The notes below the pieces were generated by a model. That model did not search any database, had not been told where the DNA came from, and saw only the letters and a list, made by a program, of their open reading frames with translations. A DNA stretch of 64,000 nucleotides from JAAYUJ01 sp963698165 (lineage in GTDB: Bacteria > Desulfobacterota > Syntrophobacteria > Syntrophobacterales > Syntrophobacteraceae), in the NCBI GenBank assembly GCA_963698165.1, contig CAVOPT010000016.1, positions 446,758 to 510,757 on the forward strand, given 5' to 3'. Positions 36,791-46,028 of the stretch are shown piece after piece (positions within the stretch are counted from its first letter, which is position 1; each line of letters starts with the position of its first letter). Made by a program: the position numbers and the translations under genes.

Positions 36791-36949
36791 CTAACCTTCG
36801 GATTTGGGCGAGGAGTCTTTTTTTGCGCGATCACCGATCCCGCAACTTGCAGACATTCAAGTGGAGATGCCCATTCTGGGAAGCACCCAGCGGTTCAGTA
36901 CGATCCAAGCCACAACGGCGGCCAAAACCGCCAGAGTTTCCCATGTCAT
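36791..36949 (-). CDS. Candidate 52-residue membrane selenoprotein (in-frame TGA)
   Basis: Read on the minus strand from the ATG at 36949 with GGAGGAG 6 bases upstream. Thirty sense codons encode a membrane segment (WETLAVLAAVVAWIVLNRWVL) followed by PRMGIST. Codon 31 is TGA (36857-36859), and the frame continues for 21 more codons (MSASCGIGDRAKKD...) to TAG at 36791. A hairpin with a GGT apical loop starts 11 bases after the TGA, as in bacterial SECIS elements. With selenocysteine the product would have a U-x4-C pair. If TGA is a stop, it is a 30-residue membrane peptide. It lies 88 bases after the FmdB gene on the same strand. Confidence 0.6.
36823..36845 (-). promoter_or_regulatory. SECIS-like hairpin after the in-frame TGA
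   Basis: On the minus strand TTGCG (36841-36845) pairs with CGCAA (36823-36827), and, across one G-G mismatch, GATC pairs with GATC. The closed apical loop is GGT (36833-36835). Spacing from TGA to the stem is 11 bases, and the loop has the G and U expected for SelB recognition. Confidence 0.55.
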
Positions 36950-37037
36950 GTTGTGCTCCTCCCGTGTTTCAAAATTATCCCTGGCAAACCCGTGTGATGG
37001 GAATACGCAGCCGGCGACCTGCCGACAGATCCTAGGC

Positions 37038-37247
37038 TCACTTGAAGCGTCCCGAGGACGTGGACGGGGAACAAGAGGACGGCGACACCTTGTCCGACCC
37101 CGATGTCGTCGAGAAACAGGAGAGGACGCGCTTCACTTCCCGGCAGTCGCATTGGGGACAGGCGACGGAATCCTCCTCCCGGCAGTTGCGGATTAGCGTT
37201 TCGAACTGAACATTACAGCCTTGGCACGCGTATTCATAAAGTGGCAT
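37038..37247 (-). CDS. FmdB-family zinc-ribbon protein
   Basis: 69 residues from an ATG at 37247, giving the family's typical MPLYEYACQGC start (a start at 37256 adds three residues). Two Cys pairs, CQGC and CPQC, form the zinc ribbon. The tail is Ser-rich and low complexity. FmdB-like proteins are small putative regulators named from the amide/formamide operon; their function is poorly defined. It is followed by the candidate selenoprotein. Confidence 0.85.
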   Translation of the reverse strand: MPLYEYACQGCNVQFETLIRNCREEDSVACPQCDCREVKRVLSCFSTTSGSDKVSPSSCSPSTSSGRFK

Positions 37248-37407
37248 CGTGATCATCTTCCTCCGTATTCAGGGTGAACCGGCTTTCCCCACAGACGGTT
37301 TCCCTTTGACGTATTCTTCGAGAGAACAACCGCCGTCCCTCGCACACCAGACAATCTAAGTCGGCATTCCCGGAAATCAATGAATTCCCAAGTCACCGAC
37401 CGATTGA

Positions 37408-37854
37408 TTATATATCCCGGGTCCAGAGGGAAGCCATGGCGGGACCCCCTCCAACACACAGAGAGGCTCCGCCGATCGTCGAGCCGAGCCTTTCCATCTC
37501 GTGGTAAAGGGTGACGACGATGCGGAGTCCCGTGCTCCCGACAGGGTGTCCCAGAGCGATTCCGGATCCGTTGTGGTTCACCCGATCCATGTCGAGCACG
37601 GTACCGAAATCCTCCCGCAGCATTCTGTCCACACCCAGCCACTGAGCAGCGAATGCTTCGTGGATTTCCCAGTACTCCACATCGCCAAATGTCATCCTCG
37701 CCTGCTTGAGGCACTTGGGTATGGCCACGGCGGGGCCGAGCCCCATGAACCTGGGATCAACTCCTTCGGCGCAGATATTGATGAGCTTCATGAGGGGCTT
37801 GATCCCAAGCTCAACGGCTTTCTCCCTGGCCATAACGACTTCCTTGAGTTGCAT
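37408..37854 (-). pseudogene. Thiolase remnant (C-terminal domain only)
   Basis: 148 residues covering only the C-terminal thiolase domain: EIHEAFAAQ, NHNGSGIALGHPVGSTGLR with the catalytic His, and CVGGGPAMA with the second catalytic Cys. The N-terminal domain with the acyl-accepting Cys is absent. Yet the ATG has a good CAGGAG site 7 bases upstream, and the first residues MQLKEVV resemble a true thiolase N-terminus, then jump to REKAVELGIKPL. This suggests an internal in-frame deletion of about 240 codons. It lies just downstream of the CoA-transferase gene and cannot be an active thiolase alone. Confidence 0.7.
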
Positions 37855-37890
37855 GGGAAAACTCCTGTTTCAGTGGGCCTGGGACACGCG

Positions 37891-39930
37891 TCAACCGCTT
37901 GCTAGCGCGCTTCGGGCCTCTTCTCTGCTTTCATAAATGTGAGGGGCAAGATCACGCTTCTGAAGCTCGTCACCGAGTTTCATCCTCAGGAACGTGCTCG
38001 TCGTGTAACGGGTGACCTTCTCGTAGAACTGCATCACGTACTTCACCATCTCCGCATACTCTTCCACGAGCTCGGGCAGGATGTTGAAGTTGTCGTAATT
38101 GACGATGGTGAGGACCTTTTTGCCGAGAGGTTTCAACGTATTCTCGACATGTTTCTGTATCCTCTGGATCTGCTCGCTCGACTTCACGTAGAAATTCTCG
38201 AAATTGACGTAGAAGGTATTTTCGCTCGGGACGTAGATCAGCCTGTCTTCGATGGGGATCTCGAGCATGTCGCGCTTCAGGTTCATCGACTCGGTCCTGA
38301 AGATCCTGGCATCCATGAGCTTCGGGGGGGTCTTCATGACGGGCTTGAAATCCATCTTGGAGAGGATGTCTTTTTCGAGGTCGACACCGGGAGCGATCTC
38401 GGTCAGCTCCATACCGTCCTTTGTGAGGGTGAAAACGCAGCGCTCCGTTATGTAGAGCACGGGCTGTTTTCTCTGCGCGGCGTACTTGCCGCTGAAGGTG
38501 ATCTGCTCGACCTGCTTGAGGAACTTTCGCTCACGGCCCTCCTGTTCGATCTTGAGCTTGCCGTCCGACACGGCAACCTTGAGACCGCCTGCCGTGAAGG
38601 TCCCCACGTAGACGATTCTTTTCGCGTTCTGACTGATGTTGATGAATCCGCCGGGCCCCACGAAGCGGGGGCCGAATTTGCTCACGTTGACATTGCCGTC
38701 CTGGTCCATTTCCGCCGATCCCAGAAAGGCGATGTCGAGGCCGCCCCCGTCGTAGAAATCGAACTGGTACGGCTGATCGAGGAGGGCGTCGATGTTCGTG
38801 CCGGTGCCGAAGTTGAGCCCGCCGTTGGGCATCCCGCCGATCACGCCCGGCTCCGCCGTCAGGGTCAGGAGATCGAGGACGCCTTCCTCGTTGGCCACCC
38901 GGGCCACACCCTCGGGCATGCCGATGCCGAGATTCACGACCTGGTTGGGCCGCAGCTCGAAGGCCGCCCTGCGCGCGATCACCTTCCGTTCACTCAGCTC
39001 CATCGCCGCGATGAAGGCCATGGGTATGCGCACCTCCCCCGTGAACCCCGGGTTGTACTGCTCGAGGAAGGTCATCCAGTGGTTTTCCGGCCGTGCAACG
39101 ACGATGCAGTCCACGAGGATGCCGGGGACCTTGACGTGCTTCGGGTTCAGGGTGTGCTGGTCGGCGATCCGCTCGACCTGGGCGATGACGAAGCCGTTGT
39201 TGTTCTTGGCCGCCATGGCCTGGGCCAGCACTTCGATGGTCAGGGCCTCCTTCTCCATCGTGATGTTGCCGTTTGTGTCTGCCGTTGTACCCCTTATGAT
39301 GGCCACGTTGATGGGGGGCAGCTTGTAGAAGAGAATCTCCTTTCCTTCGATCTCCATGAGCTTGACGAGGTCTTCACCCTCCTTCTTCGTTTTCTGGTTC
39401 AGTTTTCCGCCGTCGATCCGGGGGTCGATGAAGGTCCCCAGGCCTACGTAAGATATAAGCCCCGGCTTGCGGGCGGCAAGGTTGCGGAACAGGGTGCTGA
39501 CGATCCCCTGGGGGAAGTTGTATGCCAGGATCTTTTCCTCCCGGATGAGCTCCTGGAGCATGGGGGCAAGGCCGATGTGGCCCCCGATCACGCGTCCCAC
39601 GAGGCCTTCATGGCCCAGGTGGTTGAGGGCCCTGGTTTTTCCATCCCCCTGGCCTGCCGCGTAGACCAGCGTCAGGTTGAGGGGGTGGCCCTCCTTTTTG
39701 AAGCGCTCTTCAATGTGGATGAGTATGTCCTCGGGGACTCCCGTGCCAACGAAACCGCTTGTCGTCACGACATCCCCATCCCGGATGAGGGCGGCGGCCT
39801 CCTCGCCGGTGACGATTTTCCCCTTTCTCCGTATCTGGGCACGGAGTTCCTCGAGGATGGGGTGCGATGAGAGCGGTAACAAAGCTCCCTTGTCAGAAGA
39901 AGCGAGATTAACATTTTCAGTTTCGCCCAT
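37891..39930 (-). CDS. Acyl-CoA:acetate/3-ketoacid-type CoA-transferase (fused subunits)
   Basis: 679 residues from the ATG at 39930 (AAGGAGG 7 bases upstream). Two family I CoA-transferase halves are fused: the N-half carries VTTSGFVGTGVPEDIL and the C-half carries AEPGVIGGMPNGGLNFG, in which Glu360 is the expected CoA-thioester-forming residue. A further about 150-residue C-terminal extension (after about 530) is helical and not part of the core. It exchanges CoA between short-chain acids; next to a GntP permease and a thiolase remnant, 3-oxoacid or hydroxyacid activation is likely. Confidence 0.85.
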   Translation of the reverse strand: MGETENVNLASSDKGALLPLSSHPILEELRAQIRRKGKIVTGEEAAALIRDGDVVTTSGFVGTGVPEDILIHIEERFKKEGHPLNLTLVYAAGQGDGKTRALNHLGHEGLVGRVIGGHIGLAPMLQELIREEKILAYNFPQGIVSTLFRNLAARKPGLISYVGLGTFIDPRIDGGKLNQKTKKEGEDLVKLMEIEGKEILFYKLPPINVAIIRGTTADTNGNITMEKEALTIEVLAQAMAAKNNNGFVIAQVERIADQHTLNPKHVKVPGILVDCIVVARPENHWMTFLEQYNPGFTGEVRIPMAFIAAMELSERKVIARRAAFELRPNQVVNLGIGMPEGVARVANEEGVLDLLTLTAEPGVIGGMPNGGLNFGTGTNIDALLDQPYQFDFYDGGGLDIAFLGSAEMDQDGNVNVSKFGPRFVGPGGFINISQNAKRIVYVGTFTAGGLKVAVSDGKLKIEQEGRERKFLKQVEQITFSGKYAAQRKQPVLYITERCVFTLTKDGMELTEIAPGVDLEKDILSKMDFKPVMKTPPKLMDARIFRTESMNLKRDMLEIPIEDRLIYVPSENTFYVNFENFYVKSSEQIQRIQKHVENTLKPLGKKVLTIVNYDNFNILPELVEEYAEMVKYVMQFYEKVTRYTTSTFLRMKLGDELQKRDLAPHIYESREEARSALASG

Positions 39931-40004
39931 AAGGTTTCCTCCTTCACTTCTAGTAGAGCCCGGTGAGCGTATAGAGCAGGATGACCACAAATACCATTGT
40001 TGTT

Positions 40005-41354
40005 TTAATGATGCGTCATCGCCCCGATATCGATATAGGACTGCTTGTGCGTCAGCCCGCATACCGCCAGGAGGGTAATGACCGCCCCGTTGTGCGGCAG
40101 AGTGTCACAGCCCCCCGAGGCCATCGAAGCGACGCGGTGGAGGATCTCAGGGGACATGCCTATGGAATTCGCCCAGGCCAGCCAGTCCTTGGCCATGAGA
40201 TCCAGGGCGATCGACATCCCGCCCGATGCGGAACCCGTTATCCCGGCGAGAGTTGTAACGGACACGGCTTCGGATACCAGGGGAGTGCCACCCAGCTTAA
40301 TCCCCAGCAGGAAATTGGCAATTGCCTTAAAGCCCGGAAGGGCAGCGATGACATTCCCATATCCCACCTCGGATGCAGTGTTCATGATGGCCAGCAACGA
40401 ACCGATGGCACCGGCATTCAATGCCCTCTGCAGTCCTCCGCCTTTAGGAAGGTTTTTATAACCTAGAGCCACGGCGAGGATGATTCCCGTGACGAGAGCA
40501 ATCACCAGGGACCAGATTCCGATCACCCTTTTTACGTCCGCTACCATCAGCGGGATTTTCATGCCGGCCAAGGGTGCGAGTATGTCCGGATTCCAGGTAT
40601 ACACGCGGGATAGGACGAAATTGACAACAAGCACCGCGAACAAGGGGATGAGTCCAATATACCAGCTGGGCAGTGCGACGTCTTCTGCTGCTACAACCGG
40701 CTCGTTCAGGGTGTGATCGCCGTAACCTTCCCCCCTTTGTGCCGCGACCTTCCGGCGCCATTCCAGGTAAAGCATTCCTAATATGAAAATGAGTGTACCG
40801 CCCACGAGACCGGAAATAGGGGCTGCATAGAGGGTTGTGCCATAGAAGTTGGTGGGAATGATGTTCTGGATCTGAGGCGTTCCCGGAAACGCATCCATGG
40901 TAAAGGTGAAAGCCCCAAGGGCGATAGTCCCGGGGATCAAACGTTTGGGGATGTCGGCTAACTTGAAGAGTGCCGCAGCAAAAGGATACACGGCGAAAAC
41001 GACCACAAACAAGCTCACACCGCCATAGGTCAATATGGCACCGGATAGAACGATTGCCAGAATGGCCCGCTTCTGCCCCAGTGTTTTCATAATCGCGCTA
41101 GAGATGCCTTTTGCCAGAAGCGTGTCTTCCATTACTTTCCCAAAGACCGCACCCAACATGAAGACCGGAAAAAAGGATTTCACATAGATGACTGCCTTGG
41201 CCATGAAGAGCTCAGTGTATGAGGGCATGACGGGAAGCCCTTGAAGGGCGGCGGCAAGCAGGGCAAAAACCGGGGCAAACAGAATAACCGAAAACCCCAG
41301 GTAGGCCATGGTCATCAAAAGAAACAAACTGAGAATGATACCCAGTACATCCAT
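40005..41354 (-). CDS. GntP-family permease
   Basis: 449 residues with about 12 hydrophobic segments and the family's glycine-rich loops (GVSLFVVVFAVYPFA, FTMDAFPGTPQIQNIIPTNFYG, GITGSASGGMSIALD, SGGCDTLPHNGAVITLL). GntP relatives carry gluconate, or D-beta-hydroxybutyrate and other short acids. The CoA-transferase 74 bases downstream makes a hydroxy- or oxoacid substrate more likely than gluconate. No kinase for gluconate is present. Confidence 0.85.
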   Translation of the reverse strand: MDVLGIILSLFLLMTMAYLGFSVILFAPVFALLAAALQGLPVMPSYTELFMAKAVIYVKSFFPVFMLGAVFGKVMEDTLLAKGISSAIMKTLGQKRAILAIVLSGAILTYGGVSLFVVVFAVYPFAAALFKLADIPKRLIPGTIALGAFTFTMDAFPGTPQIQNIIPTNFYGTTLYAAPISGLVGGTLIFILGMLYLEWRRKVAAQRGEGYGDHTLNEPVVAAEDVALPSWYIGLIPLFAVLVVNFVLSRVYTWNPDILAPLAGMKIPLMVADVKRVIGIWSLVIALVTGIILAVALGYKNLPKGGGLQRALNAGAIGSLLAIMNTASEVGYGNVIAALPGFKAIANFLLGIKLGGTPLVSEAVSVTTLAGITGSASGGMSIALDLMAKDWLAWANSIGMSPEILHRVASMASGGCDTLPHNGAVITLLAVCGLTHKQSYIDIGAMTHH

Positions 41355-41511
41355 TTTATCCTCCTTGACCCTTACTTGGATCGGCCTTGTCTCCCAATTG
41401 GGTCGGGAGCCTTAAGACTGGTAAGAAAGCCCGCGAGCAATTCTTCGCTCGATTTCTGATTCATATGGTTGACACAACCATGCGATGACACGCGATCCGG
41501 AGGAAGAGCCA

Positions 41512-42708
41512 CTAGTACTCATAAACCGGTTGAACCACCCAGGGCTCCAGCGTCTCCGGTTTGGCCCCCATGAAATTGTAGTAAGCCCGCTCAGAAATGT
41601 ATCCCCAGTTGTCGAGCTCCTTCTTGAACGCCTGGAAGGCGCTATTCACTTTCTTGACCATGGGATCTTTGGAGGCCTCCTCTGACAGCACCTCCTCCGT
41701 CAGTTTCCTGAACAAATTCAAAACGGTTACGGGAAACCCTACGACCTGCACCTTGAGCTGGTTGACAAGAGTTTGAAGTGCCCTGAAATTCTGGGCCTCG
41801 AATTCGCAGAGGGTCCAAAGGTTGTTTTCCATGGCAACAGCGTCCAGGATGTTCCTGAGGTCCCTGGGAAGGGCCTCGTATGCCTTCTTGTTGAAGAGCA
41901 CCTCAATTGCCGAACCCGGTTCGTGCCAGCCCGGATAATAGTAGTACTTCGCAACCTTATACAAACCCATCTGGAGGTCGTGAACAGGACCAACCCAGTC
42001 TGCTGCATCCACTTTTCCACTCTCCAGGGCTGAGTAAATCTCCCCGCCGGGTATATAAATGGCCGTATTGACTCCTGCTTTGGTGAGAACCCTGGCCCCC
42101 AGCCCCCCCATGCGCATTTTCAACCCCTTGAGGTCGTCGACTCCCTCCAGCTTCTTCTTGAACCACCCCCCCATCTGTACCCCGGTATTGCCCACCGGCC
42201 GCGGCACAATGTTGAAAGGGGCATACACCTCTTCCCAGAGTTTTAAGCCACCGCCCGAATACAGCCAGGCATTGATGCCCTGAGCGTTGAACCCGAAAGG
42301 AACAGCGGAAAACCATGGGGCGGCAGGGACTTTGTCCTGCCAGTAAAAGGAAACGGAATGTCCCACTTCCACCACGCCTTCAGACACCGCTTTGAAGGTC
42401 TCAAAGGGCGGGACCATCTCACCGCCGGCGAAGACCTGGATCTTTAAGCGGCCTTCACTTCGTTCTTCGACCAGCTTTGCGAAACGTTCCGCGCCGTCAT
42501 GAAAGATAGGGAGTCCGCGCGGCCAGGTTGTGGCCATGCGCCAGCTGTGGGTTTGTCCCTGAGCCCAAACGGAAGGAGCAGAAACAACCTGCGAAGTTGC
42601 TGAAGCCGCTGCCACAGCGCCGGCTGCCCCCAACTTCTTCATGAATGTGCGCCGGTCCACGGTTTCTTTCAGTTGCTTTTGATTCTCAACGAAGGATGAA
42701 ACACCCAT
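41512..42708 (-). CDS. TRAP-transporter substrate-binding protein (DctP type)
   Basis: 398 residues from an ATG at 42708 (AGGAGG 5 bases upstream). A twin-arginine signal DRRTFMKKLGAAGAVAAA exports it folded, with cleavage near WAQG. The mature part fits the DctP family: FAGGEMVPPFETFKAVSEGVVEVGHS and ALESGKVDAADWVGPVHDLQMG. The nearest relatives by motif (IYIPGGEIYSALESG) are those binding keto or hydroxy acids. The DctQ and DctM membrane subunits are not adjacent, so it is an orphan binding protein here. Confidence 0.88.
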   Translation of the reverse strand: MGVSSFVENQKQLKETVDRRTFMKKLGAAGAVAAASATSQVVSAPSVWAQGQTHSWRMATTWPRGLPIFHDGAERFAKLVEERSEGRLKIQVFAGGEMVPPFETFKAVSEGVVEVGHSVSFYWQDKVPAAPWFSAVPFGFNAQGINAWLYSGGGLKLWEEVYAPFNIVPRPVGNTGVQMGGWFKKKLEGVDDLKGLKMRMGGLGARVLTKAGVNTAIYIPGGEIYSALESGKVDAADWVGPVHDLQMGLYKVAKYYYYPGWHEPGSAIEVLFNKKAYEALPRDLRNILDAVAMENNLWTLCEFEAQNFRALQTLVNQLKVQVVGFPVTVLNLFRKLTEEVLSEEASKDPMVKKVNSAFQAFKKELDNWGYISERAYYNFMGAKPETLEPWVVQPVYEY

Positions 42709-43695
42709 AAGCTCCTCCTTTCCTGAATGCATGTGCCGTTTTGACCTGGAATGATTCCAACCCCACTGAACTCGGGTGCAGCGCATGACGCTGTGCTCTC
42801 TGGAAAGCTCAATCTCGACATGTCACCTCCTTCTTCAGTTTCTTAGGACCACAGGCCCACGCTCTCCTCCTTTCCATCCGCTCGGGGGACGGATGTGTCG
42901 AGAAGATATGGATGATCTGCTCCGGGCATCGGCCTCGGAGCGGTTGTCGAGGCAATCGTCCCCGGTGGATGAAGCGTAACCGCCTTGAGATGGTGCTCGC
43001 GCTCGCTGCTTTGAGTCGGCCGCTCGGTGTGCCCGTGAGAACCCGGCGGTCGGGTTCCCCGCTCGGGTGTCCCTGCCTGGATACTTGGCAATGGGGATGC
43101 CAGAGGGGGAAGGGAGTTGGCAAAGGTTTGACGCTGCATGTGCAAGGCCGATCCGCCGCCCTTGCGCCCTGGTTGGAGAAAGGCCTGGAGCTGAAGCCGT
43201 AATAACCGAAAAGTTACAAATTCCAGGGGCTTCCGAGAGACCTGCAGGATGAATAAAGGTTTATCTCAATTTTCCATTCGCCGGGTCTAAATCCTTCGCC
43301 TTCCAGGTGAACAGCTTTAGCCTTTGAAGTCTTGAGCTTACGATCAGGATGGGTGAGAACATGCCAAAGAGAAGCTGCCCGGAGCACAGCTCTGAAATGA
43401 AAGATGGTGTTCGGCTTCAGCCGCATGACCGACTTTCGGACGTAGCCAAAGTCTACCTGTTTTTAGCATATGATTAACTTCAATTCTACGATATCCATTA
43501 TGATTTAGGAAGCCTCAATTCGTAATCGGGGCAGCCCTAAAATCCCCACAAGGCCTGCCACGCCCGCCCTGTGATACTTACCTTACACTGAGGGTCGCTG
43601 GGAAGACCCTCCGTCTTCGGTGCGATTTCCTCCACGTTGACAACCGGGGAGATAGTCTCTAAGTTAGCCCAACTCATTTTTGGGTAAAAGGCGCC
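42709..43695. other. Long region without a convincing gene
   Basis: About 1 kb between the TRAP protein and the Mrp gene. Several short frames occur, none with family signatures and ribosome sites. The minus-strand frame at 43214-43426 has a protein-like C-terminal third and may be a remnant. The right end (43430-43600) is AT-richer, and a possible promoter lies at 43637-43665. Confidence 0.4.
43637..43665 (+). promoter_or_regulatory. Possible promoter for the Mrp-type gene
   Basis: A perfect TTGACA (43637-43642) with TAAGTT (43660-43665) at 17-base spacing, about 30 bases before the start codon at 43696. The -10 match is only 3 of 6. Confidence 0.35.
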
Positions 43696-44613
43696 ATGAG
43701 CGCAAGTTGCGAGGAGCGTGAAGCCATGAAATCATGTGATCCAAAGTCCTGTGACAGTTGCCCGAGCAAGGACAAGCAAAGCAAGGAAGATTTGATCCGC
43801 TGCAAGTTGGTGAAGATCAAGCACAAACTCATCGTCATGAGCGGCAAGGGAGGTGTCGGAAAGAGCAGCGTCGCCACTTACCTGGCTCTTGCTCTTGCTC
43901 AGCAGGGATATCAGGTTGGGCTCCTGGATATCGACCTCCACGGTCCGAGCATTCCCAAGATGCTTGGCCTTCAAGGGGTGCTCGACATCAACAGCGATAA
44001 GCAGATCATTCCCCATGCGTATCGGCCTAATTTGAAGGTCGTGTCCATCGAGTCCATGCTCGAGGACACGGATTCGGCGGTGATTTGGCGCGGCCCCCTC
44101 AAGCATGGAGTCATCCAGCAGTTCCTCGTCGACTGCAAATGGGATGACCTCGATTTTCTCGTCGTCGACTGCCCGCCGGGCACGGGGGACGAACCCCTGA
44201 GCATCGCGCGGCTCATTCCCGACGCCAAGGCCATCATCGTCACGACCCCGCAGGAAGTGGCCCTGGCGGATGTGCGCAAGTCCATCAACTTCTGTCGCAA
44301 GGTGGGCCTCGACATTGCCGGCCTGGTGGAGAACATGTCGGGCCTGTTCTGCCCCCACTGTGAAGGGTTTATTCCCATTTTCAGGACGGGAGGAGGTCAA
44401 AGGACGGCCACCCAGATGAGGATACCACTTCTCGGAGCCCTTCCGTTCGACCCGTCGGTGGTCGAAGGTGGAGACAAGGGACACCCGGTCTTGGAGGACA
44501 CCAGGGAGACGCCTTTCAAGAAGGCTGTCATGGAGTTCGCTGCCGCGGTGCTCGAGAGATTGGGCCCGCTGGAATCCGGTCTTGGCGAAGCGCTTGAGAA
44601 AACTGTTCACTGA
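43696..44613 (+). CDS. Mrp/Nbp35-family Fe-S carrier ATPase
   Basis: 305 residues. The N-terminal CDPKSCDSC cluster resembles the Nbp35-type Fe-S site, and the deviant Walker A SGKGGVGKSS (about 50-59), LLDIDLHGPSIPKMLG and a CPHC pair before GFIPIF complete the family. Such proteins carry 4Fe-4S clusters to target enzymes, which a sulfate reducer rich in Fe-S oxidoreductases would need. It is followed by the transketolase-like gene after 20 bases. Confidence 0.9.
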   Translation: MSASCEEREAMKSCDPKSCDSCPSKDKQSKEDLIRCKLVKIKHKLIVMSGKGGVGKSSVATYLALALAQQGYQVGLLDIDLHGPSIPKMLGLQGVLDINSDKQIIPHAYRPNLKVVSIESMLEDTDSAVIWRGPLKHGVIQQFLVDCKWDDLDFLVVDCPPGTGDEPLSIARLIPDAKAIIVTTPQEVALADVRKSINFCRKVGLDIAGLVENMSGLFCPHCEGFIPIFRTGGGQRTATQMRIPLLGALPFDPSVVEGGDKGHPVLEDTRETPFKKAVMEFAAAVLERLGPLESGLGEALEKTVH

Positions 44614-44633
44614 AGGAAGGGCCCATTTCAGCC

Positions 44634-45959
44634 ATGTTGAGGATTTCCACCGACCAGAACTCTCTCACGGAGGACCAGCTTGCGGCTCTGCAGGAAATGT
44701 GGCTCCGCTGCATGCGGCGGATCATCGTGAGCACGACGCTTGCCGGAAGCGGGCATCCGGGAGGTTCCATGTCCTCCCTGCATCTGCTGCTGCTCCTCTA
44801 CGCCACCCTCTCCCACCGTCCTGAAGACCCGTGCTGGGAAGAGCGGGATCGACTCCTGGTGAGCGCGGGTCACATCAGCCCGGGCGTGTACGCCGCCCTG
44901 TGTGAATTCGGGTATGTGAAGGAAGACAGCATGTTCCTCGAATTCAGGCAGGCTGGATCATCCTTTGCCGGGCACGTCGAGTGCTGCGTTCCCGGAGTGG
45001 AGTGGAACACGGGGAATCTTGGGCAGGGGCTTTCCTCGGGGGCTGGGATGGCCCTGGCTCTGAAGCTCAGGGGCAAATCCGGAAGGGTCGGTGTTCTCAT
45101 CGGAGATGGAGAACAGCAGAAAGGGCAGATCGCCGAAGCCCGCCGTTTCGCCGTGAAGTATGGACTGACCAACCTCTTCGGGGTCATCGACCGCAATCAC
45201 CTTCAGATCGGCGGACCCACCAGCACGGTCATGCCCCACATGATCAGGGCGGACTACGTGGCGTCCCAGTGGAACGTCCTCTACGTGGAGGACGGCCACG
45301 ATTTCGAGGTTATTTTTCAGGCCCTGAGGCGGATATATCGGCAAGAGGTGGACGATCTCGGCAACCCGTCTGTCCTCATTGCCCGGACCATCATGGGAAA
45401 GGGCGTCTCCTTCATGGAGAATCAGGCCAAGTACCACGGTTCTGTCCTCAAGGAAGACGAGGCGGGCCGGGCCCTCCAGGAATTGGGGTGTGACAACCCC
45501 ATTTCCCGATACAAGGAGCAAAGAGCAACCTCGTATGTATTCACGCCGGGGAAGGCCGATTGGCTTCGAGAGGGCCACCAGGGAGCCTTACTGAGCTACG
45601 GGTCCATCCTTCATCAGGCCCTGCAGGCCCGGGAAGAGCTTGCCGGGAAGCATGGTCTGAAGCTTGCCGTGATCAACTTCTCTTCGATCAAACCCCTCGA
45701 TGCCAACGCCATCCTCGAGGCGGCGAAAACAGGCTTTCTCATCACCGCCGAAGACCACCATGTGGATACGGGGCTGGGCGCCAGGGTGGCCGTAACCCTC
45801 GCCGATGCGGGAGCAGCCTCCCGATTGGTGCGCCTGGGTGTCAGGCATTACGGTACATCGGGAAAGCCGGGGGATCTTTACCGCGAGGCGGGAATCGATT
45901 CCTCAGGCATTGTCAGGGCGGTTCTGGAAGCGCGGGCAAACGGCTGGATATCAGGCTGA
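44634..45959 (+). CDS. Transketolase lacking the middle (Pyr) domain
   Basis: 441 residues where the family has about 620-670. The thiamine-diphosphate-binding PP domain is complete to about 290: AGSGHPGGSMSSLHLL, GNLGQGLSSGAGMALA and GDGEQQKGQ with the later DRNHLQ. It then joins, at residues about 292-303, directly to the C-terminal domain (PGKADWLREG, SYGSILHQALQA, EDHHVDTGLGA, YGTSGKPGDLY). The about 200-residue Pyr domain, with the catalytic Glu, is missing without a frameshift. The gene may be a degraded or artefactually shortened copy. No second subunit is adjacent. Confidence 0.75.
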   Translation: MLRISTDQNSLTEDQLAALQEMWLRCMRRIIVSTTLAGSGHPGGSMSSLHLLLLLYATLSHRPEDPCWEERDRLLVSAGHISPGVYAALCEFGYVKEDSMFLEFRQAGSSFAGHVECCVPGVEWNTGNLGQGLSSGAGMALALKLRGKSGRVGVLIGDGEQQKGQIAEARRFAVKYGLTNLFGVIDRNHLQIGGPTSTVMPHMIRADYVASQWNVLYVEDGHDFEVIFQALRRIYRQEVDDLGNPSVLIARTIMGKGVSFMENQAKYHGSVLKEDEAGRALQELGCDNPISRYKEQRATSYVFTPGKADWLREGHQGALLSYGSILHQALQAREELAGKHGLKLAVINFSSIKPLDANAILEAAKTGFLITAEDHHVDTGLGARVAVTLADAGAASRLVRLGVRHYGTSGKPGDLYREAGIDSSGIVRAVLEARANGWISG

Positions 45960-46028
45960 CAGCCGCCATCATCCCGCAAACCCACGAAATCGCATGGCGG
46001 ACACCTCGACAAGCGATCCTTCACGGGG

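Noticed and set aside
37939..39870. 643-residue plus-strand open frame
   Set aside because: It is the antisense shadow of the CoA-transferase gene; it has no family motif and an unnatural composition.
43085..43100. Possible sigma54 promoter (GG-N10-GC)
   Set aside because: Only the GG and GC pairs match; the rest of the consensus does not, and no gene follows at a fitting distance.
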